From positions 13,773,962 to 13,837,961 of the forward strand of contig NC_067208.1 of NCBI RefSeq assembly GCF_026262505.1: DNA of 64,000 nucleotides, written 5' to 3'. Below, piece by piece: positions 1 to 10,484 of the stretch. The first letter of the stretch is position 1; each line of letters starts with the position of its first letter. Below the pieces are notes generated by a model, which saw only the letters and a list, made by a program, of their open reading frames with translations, had not been told where the DNA came from and ran no database searches. Position numbers and translations under genes: made by a program. The stretch comes from Trichomonas vaginalis G3. Lineage: Eukaryota > Parabasalia > Trichomonadida > Trichomonadidae.

Positions 1-507
1 AGAGTCTACTCTTTTAAAACTCACTACTACACGCGCTGATTTAAAGTTTTTTAAATGCTTATATTTTTTGAATATAATTTTCAATAAAAATAGAACAGCT
101 AGCATCTTTAGTTTAAGGATATCTTAGTTGCACTAAAATATTGAAGTTTTACATTTAATTGAAAAAAAATTATCAAAACTGCTTTAAGACCAGTTTTGAT
201 TAGAGATATGAATCAGCACCAAAAAATCCATTGAAGAATAAACTTCATTTTGTTTAAATACCGTATTGAAATTGATCGAAATTTCAAATATAAAAATCTT
301 GGCGGAAAACTCGTTGGAATAAGTTGACAAGTGATACCATCGATTGAACAGTAATAATCCGTTAGTGGCTTTGTTTTCTCAAAAACAGTTTTCATTTCAC
401 TTTGAACTAAATTCAGTAGGAAATTACGATGTACTTTATGAATAATTCGTTAAAAATTGAGAACTCTAAGCGAAAATATTGAATGCTCAGATTTTAACAC
501 AAGATAA
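1..507. other. AT-rich intergenic DNA
   Basis: No convincing gene is visible. A 60-codon open frame lies on the minus strand at 213-395 and begins with ATG. It has no recognisable domain, and its tail is rich in Phe, Leu and Ile as expected from random AT-rich DNA. The last part presumably contains the promoter of the metacaspase gene, but I see no good TCAYTW initiator just before that start. Confidence 0.5.
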
Positions 508-1260
508 ATGAGCGCAAAAAAGAACATTAAGAAGTACGCAACCGAAATTACTAACATTCCAACAAGCAGAATCCCAACTAACTTGAAGCGCGTTGGTTTT
601 GTATGCATTAACTGCTACCTCGGAACACGTTATTCTCTTGGCGACGGTCCATTGAACGATGGCTACAACATGACTAAGTGCCTCAAGAGGTACGGCTTCC
701 AAGTATTCTACACTTTCGATATCAAGTCAAAAGGATTCCTTGACCTTCTTGAATTCTTCCTCAAGAACGTTTCTGTTGAACTTGTCGTCTATTACGTCGG
801 TCACGGTACAAATGTTACTGATACTAGTGGCGATGAAGCTGATAGAAGTGATGAGGCTCTCGTTTTCGTTGATAGAAACATCGTTGATGATGAATTAGAA
901 GGAGTTGTCTCTGCAAGCAAGAATCCAGATTCAAAGGTTGTCTTCGTCTCCGACTGCTGCCACTCAGGATCCATCTGGGATATTCAGAGTGGAAACGTTA
1001 ATGGCCGCAAGCTTCAAGATAGAATCATGTCTGTCTCTGCTGCTAACGATAAGCAGACAGCTAAGCAGACTGTTGCAGATAGAGTCGAGCAAGGTATGTT
1101 TACATACAACTTGATGAAGACTCTTAAGGCCGATCCAGATATGACTGCAACAGAATGCAAGAAACGTCTTGCAACTGCTCTCCGCAGATATGCACAAACT
1201 GTTACTATTGCATCTACAACTCCTGAGCTTCTTAACGAGCCATTATTCTTAATGAATTAA
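508..1260 (+). CDS. metacaspase (peptidase family C14)
   Basis: This 250-residue protein is a caspase-fold cysteine peptidase of the metacaspase family, which cleaves after Arg or Lys. It has almost no prodomain: the core starts near residue 25 with LKRVGFVCINCYLG. The catalytic histidine is H99 in YYVGHGT. The catalytic cysteine is C151 in SDCCHSGSIWD, and D149 sits in the S1 pocket region. An acidic, flexible segment follows the histidine (DTSGDEADRSDEA). The C-terminal part with QTVADRVEQGMFTYNLMKTL matches the small-subunit region. The start chosen is the first ATG of the open frame. The gene has no intron, as usual in trichomonads. It is host DNA; codon use is richer in C and G at third positions than in the nearby Mavericks. 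Identification is firm; substrate and role cannot be told from sequence. Confidence 0.93.
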   Translation: MSAKKNIKKYATEITNIPTSRIPTNLKRVGFVCINCYLGTRYSLGDGPLNDGYNMTKCLKRYGFQVFYTFDIKSKGFLDLLEFFLKNVSVELVVYYVGHGTNVTDTSGDEADRSDEALVFVDRNIVDDELEGVVSASKNPDSKVVFVSDCCHSGSIWDIQSGNVNGRKLQDRIMSVSAANDKQTAKQTVADRVEQGMFTYNLMKTLKADPDMTATECKKRLATALRRYAQTVTIASTTPELLNEPLFLMN

Positions 1261-1897
1261 TTTAATTTTTTCTAAACAGTTTTCAAACCTTATTTAGGCA
1301 GTACTTATTTATATACATTAAAGAATTTGAAATTAAATTAACGATCCTGTGATATTTTTCCGAATTCATATTATTCTCTGCATTTTCTGCTGAAAAATGG
1401 ACTTGCTATACTGAAACTTTGGAAAATTAGCGATTTGCATAAAAAATGCATTCCTTTCTATGAAAAGATTGATAACTTATAATCTTTCATTTAAAAGGAT
1501 CAAATCAATTGATATAAGTTTGCTTTCCATTCGAAAATCTTCTCCGTATTGCTGCAATGTTCAACTATTATCATTTTTTGTGAATCGATTAATTCGAAGA
1601 TAAGTTGGTCATGTATGATCTATCGAATAATAGAAATTGGAGCTGGAGTACTTATGGATGTCGCTGAACCGAGTTTAGTTAACTGATGCAGACGAAATGG
1701 ATCAATAAATGAGTGACGTTATCGTCTCTCTCAAATATCGTCAATATTTGAATTGATTTGTAAACTAAAAGATTGAATTATCGCACATGAAAAAATAAGG
1801 CATTTTATAAACTTATTTGATTCATAATACAAATCAAAATGTATTAGTTACAGAATGCTGATTTTACAATATGCCTTTCTAATTTGAAATGCAAAAA
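1261..1897. other. intergenic DNA without a recognisable gene
   Basis: About 640 bases of AT-rich sequence with frequent stops in all frames. I see no RNA gene, no clear repeat and no coding-like codon pattern. Confidence 0.5.
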
Positions 1898-1996
1898 ATG
1901 TCTAAGACTTCTCAAAATAACTACATCTATGAAATTATCATCAAGGGAGATATCGATGATTCGTGTCCCGACGAAGTTGATTATGACGTATGTTAG
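1898..1996 (+). other. 32-codon open frame, possible exon fragment with a GTATGT donor
   Basis: An ATG at 1898 opens 32 codons with host-like codon use; it begins MSKTSQNNYIYEIIIKGDI and turns acidic. Near its end GTATGT occurs at 1988-1993, which equals the 5' splice signal of trichomonad introns (GTAYGT). No matching 3' intron signal (ACTAACACACAG type) is visible before the tRNA that follows. It may be the first exon of a lost gene, a tiny gene, or chance. I do not assign a function. Confidence 0.3.
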
Positions 1997-2042
1997 ATGA
2001 ATTTTTAGCACTTGCCCAAAAAAATTAATAAAAGAAAAAAAT

Positions 2043-2113
2043 GTCCCAGGCCAGAATCGAACTGGCCTCTGATCCGTGTCAAGGATCTATTCTAACCAAT
2101 ATACTACTGGGAC
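2043..2113 (-). tRNA. tRNA-Val (GAC)
   Basis: The reverse complement folds as a complete cloverleaf. The 7-bp acceptor stem is GTCCCAG with CTGGGAC. The D-arm carries GGTTAGA. The anticodon stem GATCC/GGATC holds loop TTGACAC, giving anticodon GAC, and the T-arm contains GTTCGATTC. There is no intron and CCA is not encoded. The sequence outside the loop resembles eukaryotic tRNA-Asp as well as tRNA-Val, but anticodon GAC reads valine codon GUC. It lies between host genes. Confidence 0.9.
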
Positions 2114-2304
2114 TTCTGAATTCTTTTTTATCTATTTTTCTAAAGATGAATAGTGAAAGTTTGATTATATTATTGAGATAAAATCCTCCGAATTATGAAT
2201 CCCTATTTTTTATGATTCCTTTCTTCATCATTGACTATGATGAACCAAATAATCTAGGAATAAAATGATTTGGCAAAGCTTGGATAAAATGATCAATTTT
2301 TTTT

Positions 2305-2310
2305 TCACTT
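2305..2310 (+). promoter_or_regulatory. initiator-like motif TCACTT
   Basis: TCACTT fits the trichomonad initiator TCA(+1)Y(T/A). The presumed +1 A at 2307 lies 18 bases before the ATG at 2325. This supports 2325 as the start of the large gene, because the upstream in-frame ATG at 2265 would lie before the transcript begins. Confidence 0.5.
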
Positions 2311-2324
2311 CTAAACAAATTTTT

Positions 2325-5300
2325 ATGAAGAATTCGAATGATGAACTTTCCAATTATTTATTGACTGCAACAGTAAAGCCAGGTGAAGGAAACTTCAAGC
2401 CTGACATGTCAATAAAATATGAAACAATGAGTCAGTCAATTTGCAAAGATTTATCATATACTGGAAGAGTTGATCGTCAATCCATGATTGAAATCAACCA
2501 TTTGCTTAAGACTACATTTGTTGCTTATGCCTGCGCAAATGGAACTCTTAAACAAACAGTTGTTCCAAAATTAGCTTCAAAACTTACATTTTCTTTAGCT
2601 ATCGTCGAACTCTTGTACGAATACATGCAATTTTTGAGCGCCACATTTATGTTCGCTATTGATGATATGATGGACGAAGTTACTGGAAAAAAGGTTTCTG
2701 ATTTCAACAAAACTACGGCATTAGTCGAACATCTCGTTACGCCATTCACTTCCATTGCTACATGCTGTGATGAAGAGGCACAGACATGCACACAAATTGG
2801 AAGATTTGCTGAAATTTTGCCTTTATCAACAAAAATTTCTCGTGTTTTGAAACAAATTGTCCAAGCATCAAAGAACTTTTCAGCAAACAAACCAGCTACA
2901 GAAACCAACTCCGCAATCAAATCTCTTAAAGTTCAAATTGAACCTTGGATTGCCGACTTAAACAAGTTTTTAGACAAGAACCTTGGTCTTACACGTGGTG
3001 CAATTAAGCCACAGTTTGTTGGCGGAATGCAAGAATTCATCAGAAAACTTCAAGTTCAGCAAATTAAGAGTTTCACTCATTTTGCACTCGATTGCATCAT
3101 TTTATCTCGCTCAAAGCTGAAAAACTACAGACAGCATGTCATCCGCCTTAAGACAATTGCTACAAGATTAGTTAAATCTGTGGCAAAATTAAATCTCATT
3201 TTATTAAACATTTCAGCTACAGGAAAGGTTGCAGAATCAGGTCTCAAGAATGGCTTGACTGCAATCAAGCTCTTCTCCAACTTTTCTTCCGCTTACATCA
3301 AGTCAAATTGTGGTCAAGAATCTTTGATCCTCGAACACCTTGATAACTGCAAGAGGAACTTCCTCCAAGACTCAGAAACATACGAGCCATATTATACAGC
3401 AGCTACAAACCACGTTCCTCAAGAAAATTCAGTTACTAACACAAATACATCGAATTTGGACTATCTTAAGTGCAAATACTCCTCGGAATTGCCATTTGTT
3501 TACACAGTTCTTAACACTGCTTCCAATTTCTTGAACAAAAACTTTTCTCTCGGAATGAACGAAAATTATTCGCAGCAATTCAATGATTTGATTGCCGAAT
3601 TGACCAAGAAGATCAACAGCGTTCCACAGAAAGGCCAGCCTATCATTCTTTACGCAAAAGCAAAGCTTGAAATCGATTATGAAAAATTTACAAATGCAAT
3701 TTCCGCATTTAAGAGTAATCCACTCGATCCGATCTTCCAAGACAACGTAATTGTTTCCGCCGTTACTCTTGTCCTTTCTGCGATCAGCGTCGACGGATGT
3801 CCAGATAACATCGCCGTTGCACTTTTCTGCCTTGAACTTAGTGGCAGACTTCTTAATACCCAGCTACAGAATGGATACGACGGCATAAAATCCGCTGGAG
3901 AGATTCACGATCTGAAACCAATTGGAACAAAGCTTCTTCCTGGCTTCTTGAAGGTCATTCAAGAGGCCATCAATGCTCTAAAGAAGGATAAGGACTTCTC
4001 TGTATCATCGTTAGTCCATTCTTCAAGCATTTGGGCACAATTAACTCCATTATTCTACGCAATTTCATCTTCTACGGAAGGTGCAAACAAATCCGGTGCA
4101 ACAGGAACGAATACATTAAGATTACAAACATATTGCACCTCCTACATCCAGAATGGATACAATTTCAGAATGGCAATCTGTTCAATGCTCTTCCAAGTTG
4201 CTTCTTCCATGTCAAAGTTCGGCGCTGCCAATGGGTTTGAGTCCAAGCCACTCAAAGATGCTATCTGGCAAGCTTCAAGAGTACTTTGCTTCTCTCCTGA
4301 TAACGCATCTGACTTGAAGAACGCCATTTCATCAGCATTGAGTGCATTCCAGTCCCTCTATAGCTGCCCAGATGGTTTGGTCGCTCAAGCAATCGGAACT
4401 AACGCACAAGCCGCGATTAATTACGCAAGTTGCTTGGATGTCCTCTTCGTTTCCATTGAATTGTTGTTACCATCATTAATGTTGAGCTCCAACATCAGGA
4501 CAATTCAATCCCATTACGAAGTTTTGGATCAGTGCATTCAAGCCCACAAACCAATCATCCATTCGGCCATTCGCTTGGTTCTTGAGTTCCAGTCAATGCT
4601 TTTCACGCTCCAGTATTTGGCTCCGGACATTGCGAACGCGGATTCAATCTTTTGTGTCTCCGAGTTCATTTACTATTCCGGCAAATACGATTTAGGCGAC
4701 AAGAGTGCTGAAAACGACGTAATTGACTGCAGCGATATGTGTTCCAGTTTGGCCACTCAATTTGCTGACCAATGCAAAGAGATGGAGTTGGAAGTATCGC
4801 AGAAACAGTTCAAGCCATCGAAGATTGAGGATGTAACAGTTCCAGAATCACCATTTTTCGTTCCAGCTTTGTTTGATTTCGCAACAATGGAAGTTATTCA
4901 GACAAGAGAGCTCACTGACTCACCATTCAATGAACTATCAGGCTCTCTCTTGAAGATAATTCTCCAATACATCAAGAGAAATGAAGAATCAGGTCAAGAT
5001 GACGATGAAGAAGAAACAATTCCGGAAATTCCATTCGAAACCGACTCAGAAATCACAATCAGGAAGTCCCATAAGAGAGCCGAAATGGATCCACCATTAG
5101 CTTCTCCAAAACCTCAAGCTCTTTCAATTATTCCTGCATTAGCCATGAAAAGTGCTCCAGAATCAACACCACTTCAAGATGAACCACCTTTCTCACCGGA
5201 AATTCCAAGCAGCGAACCTCCATCTTTAATTGGCTTTCCTCTCCACAATTATGTAGTCAAAAACTATCCAAAAATCGAAGCAGCCAATCTTCCACCACCA

Positions 5301-8300
5301 ATCATGGCTGAGAACAACAAACAGAACCTTCCAATGCCTCCAACACCTCCACCTTACGCTCCTCCGCCACTTCCTGTCTCTCCTGACCCAGTTAAACCGA
5401 AATTTGACCAGAAACCGACATTTAATTTCGAAGAGAAATTACCAACATCGGAGCCATTGAGGAAGACAACAATAATTGCTCCTGGCAAGATCGATAAAAG
5501 GTCATCCACATCCAGTAGTGATCCAAGTGATGATGAATCCAGTTCCGAAATCACTGAAACATCAGATGTTCCATTTGAAACTGTTGGAATTAAAGATGTC
5601 GATTCCCTCGAGATGAAACCATTTGTTTTACCAACAACAAACGAACAACCAGTTGTCATTCCACTCAAAGACGAAGAGAAGATGAAAGAACCGGAGATGC
5701 CAACAAGAAAACAACCTGATTTACCACCTTTTTCTCCTCCTCTTCCTGAATTTCCAAAATCACAAGAGATGCAAATGCCTTTGCCACCTCCTCTTCCAGA
5801 AGTTCCTAAATCTCAGCAACTACAGATGCCATTACCTCCTCCTCTTCCCGAGCCACCAAAAGAGATGCCTCCTCCACCACCTATTCCTGAACTATCAAAG
5901 GAAATGCTTCCACCACCTCCTCTTACTCCTGTAAGAGAAATTCCGAAACAGGAAGAGTTGCTGCCAATGCCTGTTCCTGTTGAAATACAGACACAACCAC
6001 TAATACATAAGAGGAAGCACCCACCGCCACCACCTGCCAATCAACCACCTCCTCCAAGAGGTCCTCCTCCAAGGAAACACTCAATGCCTTTGCAGCCAGT
6101 CATTGAGAAATCTCCTCCTCCACCGCCAGTCATGATTAGCAATCCACATCCTTCTACACCACTTAAATTCAAGGTCTCTGAGTCATCATCATCATCTTCT
6201 TCTTCGAGTTCATCATCTGATTCTGAAGAGATATTGAAGCCAGTTGAGATGCCGACATTCACTCCTCCAGGCAAATTCAATCCTCCGAAAGCTCCTGACA
6301 ACAAGTACGAGATAAAGAACATCTTTGAAGCACCGAAGAAAGGAGTTTCACCTCCATCAAGGGCATTCAGTTTCGCTCCTCCTGTAAAGATGGGATCAAG
6401 TCTTCCTATTGAAGCTCCTGTCTTCACACCACCGAAGAAAGTTCAAGAACACGATGTCAAATCATCGGAGAAACAAAAGCCACTAGTCTTTGAAAAGCCA
6501 AAGGAGCAAACAACTAAAGTATCAACAAGTCCACCTCCTCCACCAATTGTTGTTGAGAAGAAACAAGAGGAAGAGCCAAAGTCAGACGAAATTGTTGTAG
6601 AAGTAACAACACCAATTCCAACAGCTTCTCAACTTCCTCCTATGTTTGCAGGAGCTCCTCCTCCTCTTCTTCCAACAGGACCATCTCCTATGATGCCTCC
6701 AATGATGCCGCACTTCCAGAGCTCCATGGGAATGCCTCCACCTCTTCCAACTGGTCCTCCAATGATGGGTAATTTCCAGACAATGCCAATGATGTTCCCT
6801 CCTCCACAGCAAGAAACAGTTTCCAAATTCAAAGAATTATCTTCTTCATCGTCATCCTCTTCAGATGATGAGGAAAGAGTGAAGATAATGACTCCACCTC
6901 CAACAAGTAATTCACACACTGATTCACTCACATTCAAGCCAACACAGTCTGCTCCTGCTGGTCCAAGTTTGGCTCAGTTACAGCAAGATCAAGCTTTCCA
7001 TTTGCAATCATTAGCTCCAGGAGAGAAACTTAATTCTTCTGCCAATTTGGTGATGCCGATGCCGAAACTTCCTGATTTCGCGATCGAATCACCAGAACCA
7101 GTACCTGCTCCTAGTGCTCCTGTTGCATTTGGAAACATCATGCCAATGCCAAACATATTGACTCCTCCTCCAGCAATGCAACAAGAACAATCTCCAATTA
7201 TCCAGAAATCTACACCTCCTCCAAAGAATTACGTGTCGACGCCAACATTACCAGAGCCAAGAACACCTCCGCCACCATTGCCAACAACACCTGCAAACGA
7301 CAGATCGACACCTCCACCTCTTCCTTCGATGCCTTTGTCTCCTGGAAACGATACATTCAAACTGGATTCGATTCCAATGCAGAATTTGCCTCCAATGCCT
7401 TTGTTCTCTGTCGATTTGCAGTCGAAACCACAGCAGCAACAACCTGTTCCTCAAGTTCCTCAGATGCAAATGATAGACAACGATCTTCCACAAGTCCCTC
7501 AGATGCCTCCTCTTCCTTCATTCGCAATGAATCCTCCTCCTCAACAAGAAACAAAGCATTCATTTGTTGAACAGGAACCAGTCAATCCATCTCCTGTCAG
7601 GACAATTCCAGAAATTCCTCAGATGCCGGAATCACCTCCACAATCTCCTAAACCAATTGAAGAGCCTCCGAAACCAGTTGAAGAACCACCTAAACCTGTT
7701 GAAGAACCTCCGAAGATGATAGGACCTCCTCCGATCAACATCGTCATGAAACAGCCTGTTTCTAACTTACAAGTCGGTGCTCCAGAGCCAAAGGAAAAGC
7801 CAGAAGCTCCAAAACCAGCAGCACCAATTGTTATACAGATGCAACAAGGTCCAAGACAAACTTACGATTTCAACCCAGTCGAAGTTCCTAAAATCGAAGC
7901 TCCTCCAATTGTTCAACTTCCTCACCAAATCAACAATCCTTACCAAGGACAAGCGATTGTTGCGGACATGTTGTCAACACAGGCTGATATTCCTATGTCT
8001 CCAGAAGGAAACTTCGTTCAGCCTGTTCAAATCAAAGGAGAAACAGATCAGGAAATCATCGACAAATACGGAATCAAAGGAAACAATTTACTTCCTCCTG
8101 AAACACTCAGTGATCATCCAATTCCTTCCATTGCTGATGTATTGAGAATCATCAACAGAGACATTGGTTTCGACGAAGACTTGGATGCCATCATTCCAAA
8201 GCTTGATGACAGAGTTATCTATACTACTCCTTACCAACAAAGAAGAGATTCATCAGCTCCTCCTCCACCTCCTTCCAGTTACTCGATGCATAGTTCATCA

Positions 8301-8780
8301 CAGGAGTTGCCACTAGAGTTGGGAACAAGAAGCGATGAAGCTTTCGACTTTTCTAGCTCTCAGCAGAAGACTTCTTTGTCATCGCAATTACCGCGCATTT
8401 CAAGTGAAGCAGAATTTAACTCCGCTTTTGCAATTCCTCCGGAATTACACACTGGCGAAGTCCCAATCCTCTCGAAATTGGCTGACTCTGTGAAGATAAG
8501 GACGGCCTCTCTCCCGCCTTTCAAAGGACAGCCAGCAAGGCTTCCATCCGAGCCACCGAAAGTTCCAGGAGTTGACTACTCCAGTCTTGAAGTTGCTCCG
8601 AAACCTCAGACTGGTCCTTCACAGCAAGACTTCGCTGAAGCACAACAAATCACTCAGGACATCAACAACTACTTGCCTGGCATAGAACAACAGCCGGCAA
8701 GACCTGAGTACATCCAATACGTCAAGTTCTTGATTGATAAGCTTGATGATTCAACTAAGAAACTTGAAGACAAATATTAA
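2325..8780 (+). CDS. very large helical plus proline-rich scaffold-like protein
   Basis: A single-exon gene of about 2150 residues. I do not recognise the family. Roughly residues 1-900 are a helix-rich region without obvious repeats, like the helical bundles of cytoskeletal adaptor proteins. Roughly 900-2050 is a low-complexity tail full of PPPPLP-type runs (MPLPPPLPE, PPPPPANQPPPPRGPPP). Such runs are typical ligands of profilin, SH3, WW or EVH1 domains. Three serine-acidic clusters (around 5510, 6185 and 6840) look like casein kinase 2 sites. The end is again helical (YIQYVKFLIDKLDDSTKKL). There is no signal peptide or membrane segment. The frame also extends up to an ATG at 2265, but the initiator at 2305 and the poly-T between favour 2325. 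A role in actin organisation or scaffolding is only inference from the proline runs. Confidence 0.85.
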   Translation: MKNSNDELSNYLLTATVKPGEGNFKPDMSIKYETMSQSICKDLSYTGRVDRQSMIEINHLLKTTFVAYACANGTLKQTVVPKLASKLTFSLAIVELLYEYMQFLSATFMFAIDDMMDEVTGKKVSDFNKTTALVEHLVTPFTSIATCCDEEAQTCTQIGRFAEILPLSTKISRVLKQIVQASKNFSANKPATETNSAIKSLKVQIEPWIADLNKFLDKNLGLTRGAIKPQFVGGMQEFIRKLQVQQIKSFTHFALDCIILSRSKLKNYRQHVIRLKTIATRLVKSVAKLNLILLNISATGKVAESGLKNGLTAIKLFSNFSSAYIKSNCGQESLILEHLDNCKRNFLQDSETYEPYYTAATNHVPQENSVTNTNTSNLDYLKCKYSSELPFVYTVLNTASNFLNKNFSLGMNENYSQQFNDLIAELTKKINSVPQKGQPIILYAKAKLEIDYEKFTNAISAFKSNPLDPIFQDNVIVSAVTLVLSAISVDGCPDNIAVALFCLELSGRLLNTQLQNGYDGIKSAGEIHDLKPIGTKLLPGFLKVIQEAINALKKDKDFSVSSLVHSSSIWAQLTPLFYAISSSTEGANKSGATGTNTLRLQTYCTSYIQNGYNFRMAICSMLFQVASSMSKFGAANGFESKPLKDAIWQASRVLCFSPDNASDLKNAISSALSAFQSLYSCPDGLVAQAIGTNAQAAINYASCLDVLFVSIELLLPSLMLSSNIRTIQSHYEVLDQCIQAHKPIIHSAIRLVLEFQSMLFTLQYLAPDIANADSIFCVSEFIYYSGKYDLGDKSAENDVIDCSDMCSSLATQFADQCKEMELEVSQKQFKPSKIEDVTVPESPFFVPALFDFATMEVIQTRELTDSPFNELSGSLLKIILQYIKRNEESGQDDDEEETIPEIPFETDSEITIRKSHKRAEMDPPLASPKPQALSIIPALAMKSAPESTPLQDEPPFSPEIPSSEPPSLIGFPLHNYVVKNYPKIEAANLPPPIMAENNKQNLPMPPTPPPYAPPPLPVSPDPVKPKFDQKPTFNFEEKLPTSEPLRKTTIIAPGKIDKRSSTSSSDPSDDESSSEITETSDVPFETVGIKDVDSLEMKPFVLPTTNEQPVVIPLKDEEKMKEPEMPTRKQPDLPPFSPPLPEFPKSQEMQMPLPPPLPEVPKSQQLQMPLPPPLPEPPKEMPPPPPIPELSKEMLPPPPLTPVREIPKQEELLPMPVPVEIQTQPLIHKRKHPPPPPANQPPPPRGPPPRKHSMPLQPVIEKSPPPPPVMISNPHPSTPLKFKVSESSSSSSSSSSSSDSEEILKPVEMPTFTPPGKFNPPKAPDNKYEIKNIFEAPKKGVSPPSRAFSFAPPVKMGSSLPIEAPVFTPPKKVQEHDVKSSEKQKPLVFEKPKEQTTKVSTSPPPPPIVVEKKQEEEPKSDEIVVEVTTPIPTASQLPPMFAGAPPPLLPTGPSPMMPPMMPHFQSSMGMPPPLPTGPPMMGNFQTMPMMFPPPQQETVSKFKELSSSSSSSSDDEERVKIMTPPPTSNSHTDSLTFKPTQSAPAGPSLAQLQQDQAFHLQSLAPGEKLNSSANLVMPMPKLPDFAIESPEPVPAPSAPVAFGNIMPMPNILTPPPAMQQEQSPIIQKSTPPPKNYVSTPTLPEPRTPPPPLPTTPANDRSTPPPLPSMPLSPGNDTFKLDSIPMQNLPPMPLFSVDLQSKPQQQQPVPQVPQMQMIDNDLPQVPQMPPLPSFAMNPPPQQETKHSFVEQEPVNPSPVRTIPEIPQMPESPPQSPKPIEEPPKPVEEPPKPVEEPPKMIGPPPINIVMKQPVSNLQVGAPEPKEKPEAPKPAAPIVIQMQQGPRQTYDFNPVEVPKIEAPPIVQLPHQINNPYQGQAIVADMLSTQADIPMSPEGNFVQPVQIKGETDQEIIDKYGIKGNNLLPPETLSDHPIPSIADVLRIINRDIGFDEDLDAIIPKLDDRVIYTTPYQQRRDSSAPPPPPSSYSMHSSSQELPLELGTRSDEAFDFSSSQQKTSLSSQLPRISSEAEFNSAFAIPPELHTGEVPILSKLADSVKIRTASLPPFKGQPARLPSEPPKVPGVDYSSLEVAPKPQTGPSQQDFAEAQQITQDINNYLPGIEQQPARPEYIQYVKFLIDKLDDSTKKLEDKY

Positions 8781-8792
8781 ATTAATTATATT

Positions 8793-9633
8793 GGGGAGAA
8801 GCTTCCTAAACTTTTTAATCCCATAAATATGGTCATTATCTGGAATAAAGAGTTAAGCGTCATATGTCACTTTTTGTACTAAGGAAACATCGACTTTATG
8901 CGTTATGACTTTTCGATGAGGAAACAAGTGTTCACGTATTATAAACTTCCTTATTCCAATAAACCGGCCCTAAACATAATTAATTTTAAGCATTATAATG
9001 GTCTCTTTTCTATGATAACCAAATCAATTTGGTTATCATAGAAAAGCACCAAAAACTGAATAGGAATCGGCAATATGGAATTATGAAACAACTAGGATAA
9101 AATGGATATGGGACATTCATGAATGCATTCACTTTTTTTCAAGACTTTTTAATGAATTTCAAATTCCTCAGATTATTTTCAATAGATTTTCCGTACCATA
9201 TCATTTTTATTAGACAAAGCTATCTTTTCGATGAAATTTTTGCAAAAATACTCTGTTTTGAAAAAGATTTATGTAAATTTTTTGATAAAAGTGTCTTGAA
9301 TGATTATCATTGATAATACCATTCCAATTGAATGCTGTTTTCGGCTGCTTTTATAAAACTTTGATCATATTGTACTCATAATTTTTTTTTGTATTTTGGT
9401 CAAAAACTAAGCTAACATCAGCTGTATATTTGCATAAGCCATTAATAAGCTTTGGTATAGGTTATACTGAGTTTAGACGATCATACAATTTAGACTTTTT
9501 TCATTTAATTTAGTCTAACAAAGAGTGATTATCTTACTATTTGATTCATAAATATATAGGAAATAATAGTTTATACCTTAATATGATAAAATTTTATAAA
9601 ATTTTCTCTTCTCCTTTGGCAATATTAGTCATT
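8793..9633 (+). repeat. extra inverted copy of the transposon right end
   Basis: This 841-bp segment reads as the reverse complement of 14962-15803 with only small differences. It contains the common terminal repeat at its start, then sequence otherwise found only at the right end. It stops exactly where a new left terminal repeat begins at 9634, after AATATTAGTCATT. I see no gene in it; the AT-rich open frame at 9119-9313 is not convincing. Confidence 0.85.
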
Positions 9634-9911
9634 GGGGAGAAGCTTCCTAAAAAAACTTTTTAATCCCATAAATATGGTCATTATCTGGAATAAAGAGTTA
9701 AGCGTCATATGTCACTTTTTGTACTAAGGAAACATCGACTTTATGCGTTATGACTTTTCGATGAGGAAACAAGTGTTCACGTATTATAAACTTCCTTATT
9801 CCAATAAACCGGCCCTAAACATAATTAATTTTAAGCATTATAATGGTCTCTTTTCTATGATAACCAAATCAATTTGGTTATCATAGAAAAGCACCAAAAA
9901 CTGGAATAGGA
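9634..9911 (+). repeat. left terminal inverted repeat, transposon copy 1
   Basis: About 278 bp matching the reverse complement of the right end and the left end of copy 2 at 37627. It contains a perfect 42-bp hairpin at 9850-9891: arm CTTTTCTATGATAACCAAAT, 2-base centre, then the complementary arm. The hairpin is probably a subterminal protein-binding site, by inference. Confidence 0.85.
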
Positions 9912-10484
9912 ATAGCCGCGTTAAAACAGGAATAGGCAATATGGAAACAAGGGTAGACTCAAACTCATACTCAAGGCAAGACTGATACAAGAATTACAAG
10001 AATTACAACAAAATTTTACAAAATCTATTATTTATCTCAATTTAATGGCAGGTTTTAGTACCCGAAGAGTTTGCATTCTACTTTTTGCTCTTATTTTACA
10101 AAAATATTCTAAAAATTTGTAACTTCTTTTATAATATAATACTTTTTTTCAAATTTACTTTCCAAACGTTAATGTCTTGTTACGGCTATATCTTTGTACG
10201 GGGAAATAAAGAAATTTTATTATGCTATTATATTATTTTTTTAAATCAATATCTAATCAATAGTAAGTTAGATTTTTTATTAAAAGAGCAAATAAAGATA
10301 CGATCGAGCAATAGTTTATTTTAAATCTCAATATTATAAAATAAATGTTCAAAATTTTTAAGTAATAATACTAAATACTTTAAATAAGTAAAAGCACACA
10401 AGAAAAATATTCACTAACTTAAGAAAAAATCATATATTTAGAGAATTATCCCTTATAATAAGATTAAAAAAAATTAAACTGTTT

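Noticed and set aside
5354-7952. Long minus-strand open frames opposite the proline-rich tail
   Set aside because: They are Gly/Arg/Trp-rich mirror images of the proline codons and have no independent support.
10085-10324. 79-codon open frame also present in copy 2 at 38064
   Set aside because: Conserved only because the whole transposon is conserved; the composition is random AT-rich (Phe, Ile, Leu, Asn).
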